A DNA stretch of 7,724 nucleotides from an uncultured Rhodopirellula sp. Lineage in GTDB: Bacteria; Planctomycetota; Planctomycetia; Pirellulales; Pirellulaceae. The stretch covers positions 1-7,724 of the forward strand of contig CAJXTM010000144.1 in the NCBI GenBank assembly GCA_913061385.1. Reading direction: 5' to 3'. The notes beneath the pieces were generated by a model. The model searched no databases, was not told where the DNA came from, and saw only the letters and a program-made list of their open reading frames with translations. This document shows, one piece after another, positions 6,860-7,724 of the stretch (position 1 is the first letter of the stretch; every line of letters begins with the position of its first letter). The position numbers and the translations under genes were made by a program.

Positions 6860-7010
6860 CTATTCATCAACCCGCGAAAGAAAGTCATTGCCAAATCGGT
6901 TGCAATCCCACACCACAACCGACTTTGCGACGACCCGCTCAGTCGAGCGCGGGCCTCCCACATTGGTCGACCCCCGCCGGTACGGATTTGAATCGGCCGA
7001 TATTGCCGGT
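6821..7010 (-). ncRNA. Candidate structured RNA ending at the 6821 terminator
   Basis: Going 5' to 3' on the minus strand there is a 10-bp palindrome ATCGGCCGAT (7001-6992); a hairpin at 6953-6934 (GCTC/GAGC plus CCC/GGG with a 2-nt bulge); a long hairpin at 6927-6892 (CAACCGA/TCGGTTG extended by four more pairs across a one-base bulge, 13-nt loop); and then the terminator. Consecutive stems ending in a terminator with a U-run look like a small RNA of roughly 190-200 nt or a riboswitch/attenuator leader of the GNAT-like gene. It matches no RNA family I know. The 5' end is a guess: TTGACG at 7059-7054 resembles a -35 box but no good -10 follows. Confidence 0.3.
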
Positions 7011-7136
7011 CTCTAGGCTCGGAACTGACGTTTGTCTCTGAAAGAGGGATCATGACGTCAAAAAATAGCGGACATGCCGGTTGTTCCGATTAATACGGCC
7101 ACCCAATTCCTTTGATCACTCCGGTTCTCTGCAATT

Positions 7137-7451
7137 TTGGCACGCCGAGGCTGTGATTGTCACTTCTGCAGCGAAATTACGATTGGTGCATCCCAGAGCA
7201 ACTGTCCGTACTGCAGTGAAAATAGGGCTCGTTGCTTCATTCAGCTTTCAGAGAGGGTTGGTTGCGACGATCAGCAATTCGAACCAGTTAGTATTCTGGC
7301 TTTCGTTGCTCTGGTTCTGATTCGGCGTGCTCGCCGCGCGGTGAGCACGCCTCTCGATTGCCGGTGCGAAGCTGGTGATCTGTTAACTCTCGCTGTCCAC
7401 AGTTTTGGTGCTGATGGGGATTGCAGCCTGGGCCGAGCTCATCCGGACTGA
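7137..7451 (+). CDS. Possible small zinc-ribbon membrane protein (doubtful, may be broken)
   Basis: A 104-codon frame opening with TTG. I recognise no family. Its N-terminal third has a striking cysteine pattern: C6-x-C8-x2-C11, 11 residues, C23-P-Y-C26, then C33. CxxC-x11-CPYC is the layout of a zinc ribbon. A hydrophobic stretch (51-62, VSILAFVALVLI) preceded by EP and followed by RRARR comes next and could be a short membrane segment. The rest (70-104) looks non-coding and overlaps a 28-nt hairpin at residues 63-72. Upstream in the same frame is ATG 7074 followed after 12 more codons by TGA 7113-7115, so a longer version would need readthrough or a sequencing error. Without a good start codon or Shine-Dalgarno it may be a decayed gene or chance. 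Confidence 0.25.
   Translation: MARRGCDCHFCSEITIGASQSNCPYCSENRARCFIQLSERVGCDDQQFEPVSILAFVALVLIRRARRAVSTPLDCRCEAGDLLTLAVHSFGADGDCSLGRAHPD
7324..7351. other. 28-nt near-perfect GC-rich hairpin
   Basis: GGCGTGCTCGCC (7324-7335) pairs with GGTGAGCACGCC (7340-7351), a 12-bp stem with one G-T pair and a GCGC tetraloop. Neither strand has a U-run after it, so it is not a canonical intrinsic terminator. It may be a dispersed palindromic element, an RNA stability hairpin or part of a structured RNA. Confidence 0.75.
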
Positions 7452-7523
7452 TGGTCGAGACACTCGAGTCCCTTCCTTGAGTTGACAGAAAAAGCATTTC
7501 AGGAAAAAAAAATCTGAGTAGCT

Positions 7524-7575
7524 GCGGATTTGGTCAGCGGATTTGGTTAGCGGATATGGTTAGCGGATTTGGTTA
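7524..7575. repeat. 13-bp tandem repeat, four units of GCGGATTTGGTTA
   Basis: Units lie at 7524-7536 (ends TCA), 7537-7549 (consensus), 7550-7562 (one T to A change) and 7563-7575 (consensus). The fourth is followed by a diverging GTGAGG. A 13-bp period is not a multiple of three, so the array is not coding. Regular spacing just over one helical turn resembles iteron or repressor-site arrays, but a simple minisatellite is equally possible. Confidence 0.92.
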
Positions 7576-7695
7576 GTGAGGTGTGTCGCTCTTATGAGCT
7601 TGGAGTTTGAGTGTTCTGTGCTCAATCTGGAAATGCTAGCTTGACTGTTCGGTTTTGTTCCGTGTGGCTTTAGTGGCAGGACTAGCCGTTTGCGG

Positions 7696-7724
7696 CTGTC
7701 TCTTATACACATCTCCGAGCCCAC
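7696..7724 (-). other. Nextera P7-side sequencing adapter (artefact)
   Basis: From 7696 (CTGTCTCTTATACACATCT) the sequence is the reverse complement of the Tn5 mosaic end, continuing into CCGAGCCCAC, which belongs to the read-2 (i7-side) Nextera adapter. Genomic DNA therefore ends at 7695. The first bases may coincide with genomic bases, so the junction is exact to within about two bases. Confidence 0.98.

Larger units (their letters stand above)
6646..7695. other. About 1 kb intergenic region with no confident gene
   Basis: This right-hand part of the insert has no ORF with recognisable homology. What can be seen: a cluster of inverted repeats at 6706-7001 including a terminator (6821-6859); a TGACGTCA palindrome (7053-7060); a doubtful cysteine-rich ORF (7137-7451); a 28-nt hairpin (7324-7351); a run of nine A (7504-7512); and a 13-bp tandem repeat (7524-7575). 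I looked for tRNA, tmRNA, SRP and RNase P signatures and found none. The last 120 bp (7576-7695) show nothing clear. Confidence 0.6.

Noticed and set aside
6983..6995. TTCAAAT on the minus strand resembling a tRNA T-loop
   Set aside because: The flanking bases do not form a T-stem (A opposite C at the 53-61 position), and there is no D-arm, anticodon arm or acceptor stem in register.
6814..7053. 79-codon minus-strand frame (MIPLSETNV...)
   Set aside because: It runs through every hairpin and the whole terminator, and its composition (rich in Arg, Gly, Ser) looks random.
7053..7060. TGACGTCA palindrome as a regulator site
   Set aside because: An 8-bp palindrome is common by chance, and no bacterial regulator or adjacent promoter supports it.
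7081..7320. Plus-strand 79-codon frame overlapping the cysteine-rich frame
   Set aside because: It has no motif or homology, and the cysteine pattern in the other frame is the better coding signal.
7482..7512. Perfect -35 hexamer TTGACA
   Set aside because: At 16-18 bp downstream there is only an A-run, not a -10-like hexamer, and no gene follows before the contig end.
7524..7575. CRISPR array
   Set aside because: The 13-bp units are contiguous with no spacers, and no cas gene is present.

Overview
This window is a short metagenomic or draft-genome contig from a bacterium, bounded at both ends by Illumina Nextera (Tn5) library adapters that were not trimmed. Positions 1-47 are the P5-side adapter with an i5 index, and 7696-7724 are the P7-side adapter. 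Only 48-7695 is genomic. The base composition is moderate. There are several exported zinc peptidases, Shine-Dalgarno sequences are weak or absent before most genes, one gene starts with TTG, and there is a two-domain GNAT-like protein. Together these fit a planctomycete of the Pirellulaceae (Rhodopirellula-like) best. That placement is inferred from general gene style, not from a phylogenetic marker, and is of modest confidence.

Layout: (1) 48-2568, minus strand: an exported M16 (pitrilysin/insulinase-type) zinc metalloprotease whose 3' end is lost at the left adapter. (2) 2569-2665: a 97-bp divergent intergenic region. (3) 2666-3010, plus strand: a small stand-alone Rieske [2Fe-2S] ferredoxin. 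(4) 3011-3313: a non-coding gap between convergent genes with two short repeats. (5) 3314-5476, minus strand: a complete exported M3 oligopeptidase / dipeptidyl carboxypeptidase-like enzyme. (6) 5477-5691: an intergenic gap with hairpins. (7) 5692-6645, minus strand: a GNAT-like two-domain protein with degenerate cofactor loops. (8) 6646-7695: about 1 kb with no confident gene. It is dense in inverted repeats and holds a strong minus-strand intrinsic terminator, a possible small zinc-ribbon/membrane ORF, a 28-nt hairpin and a 13-bp tandem repeat.

The M16 and M3 enzymes would both act outside the cytoplasm. By family knowledge they could form a two-step route, with M16 degrading polypeptides and M3 trimming oligopeptides, but nothing in the sequence links them in one operon. 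The Rieske protein and the GNAT-like protein have no recognisable partners here. I do not see a clear novel multi-gene system. The most interesting unexplained sequence is the hairpin-rich region 6700-7010 upstream of the GNAT-like gene, which could be a structured small RNA or an attenuated leader.
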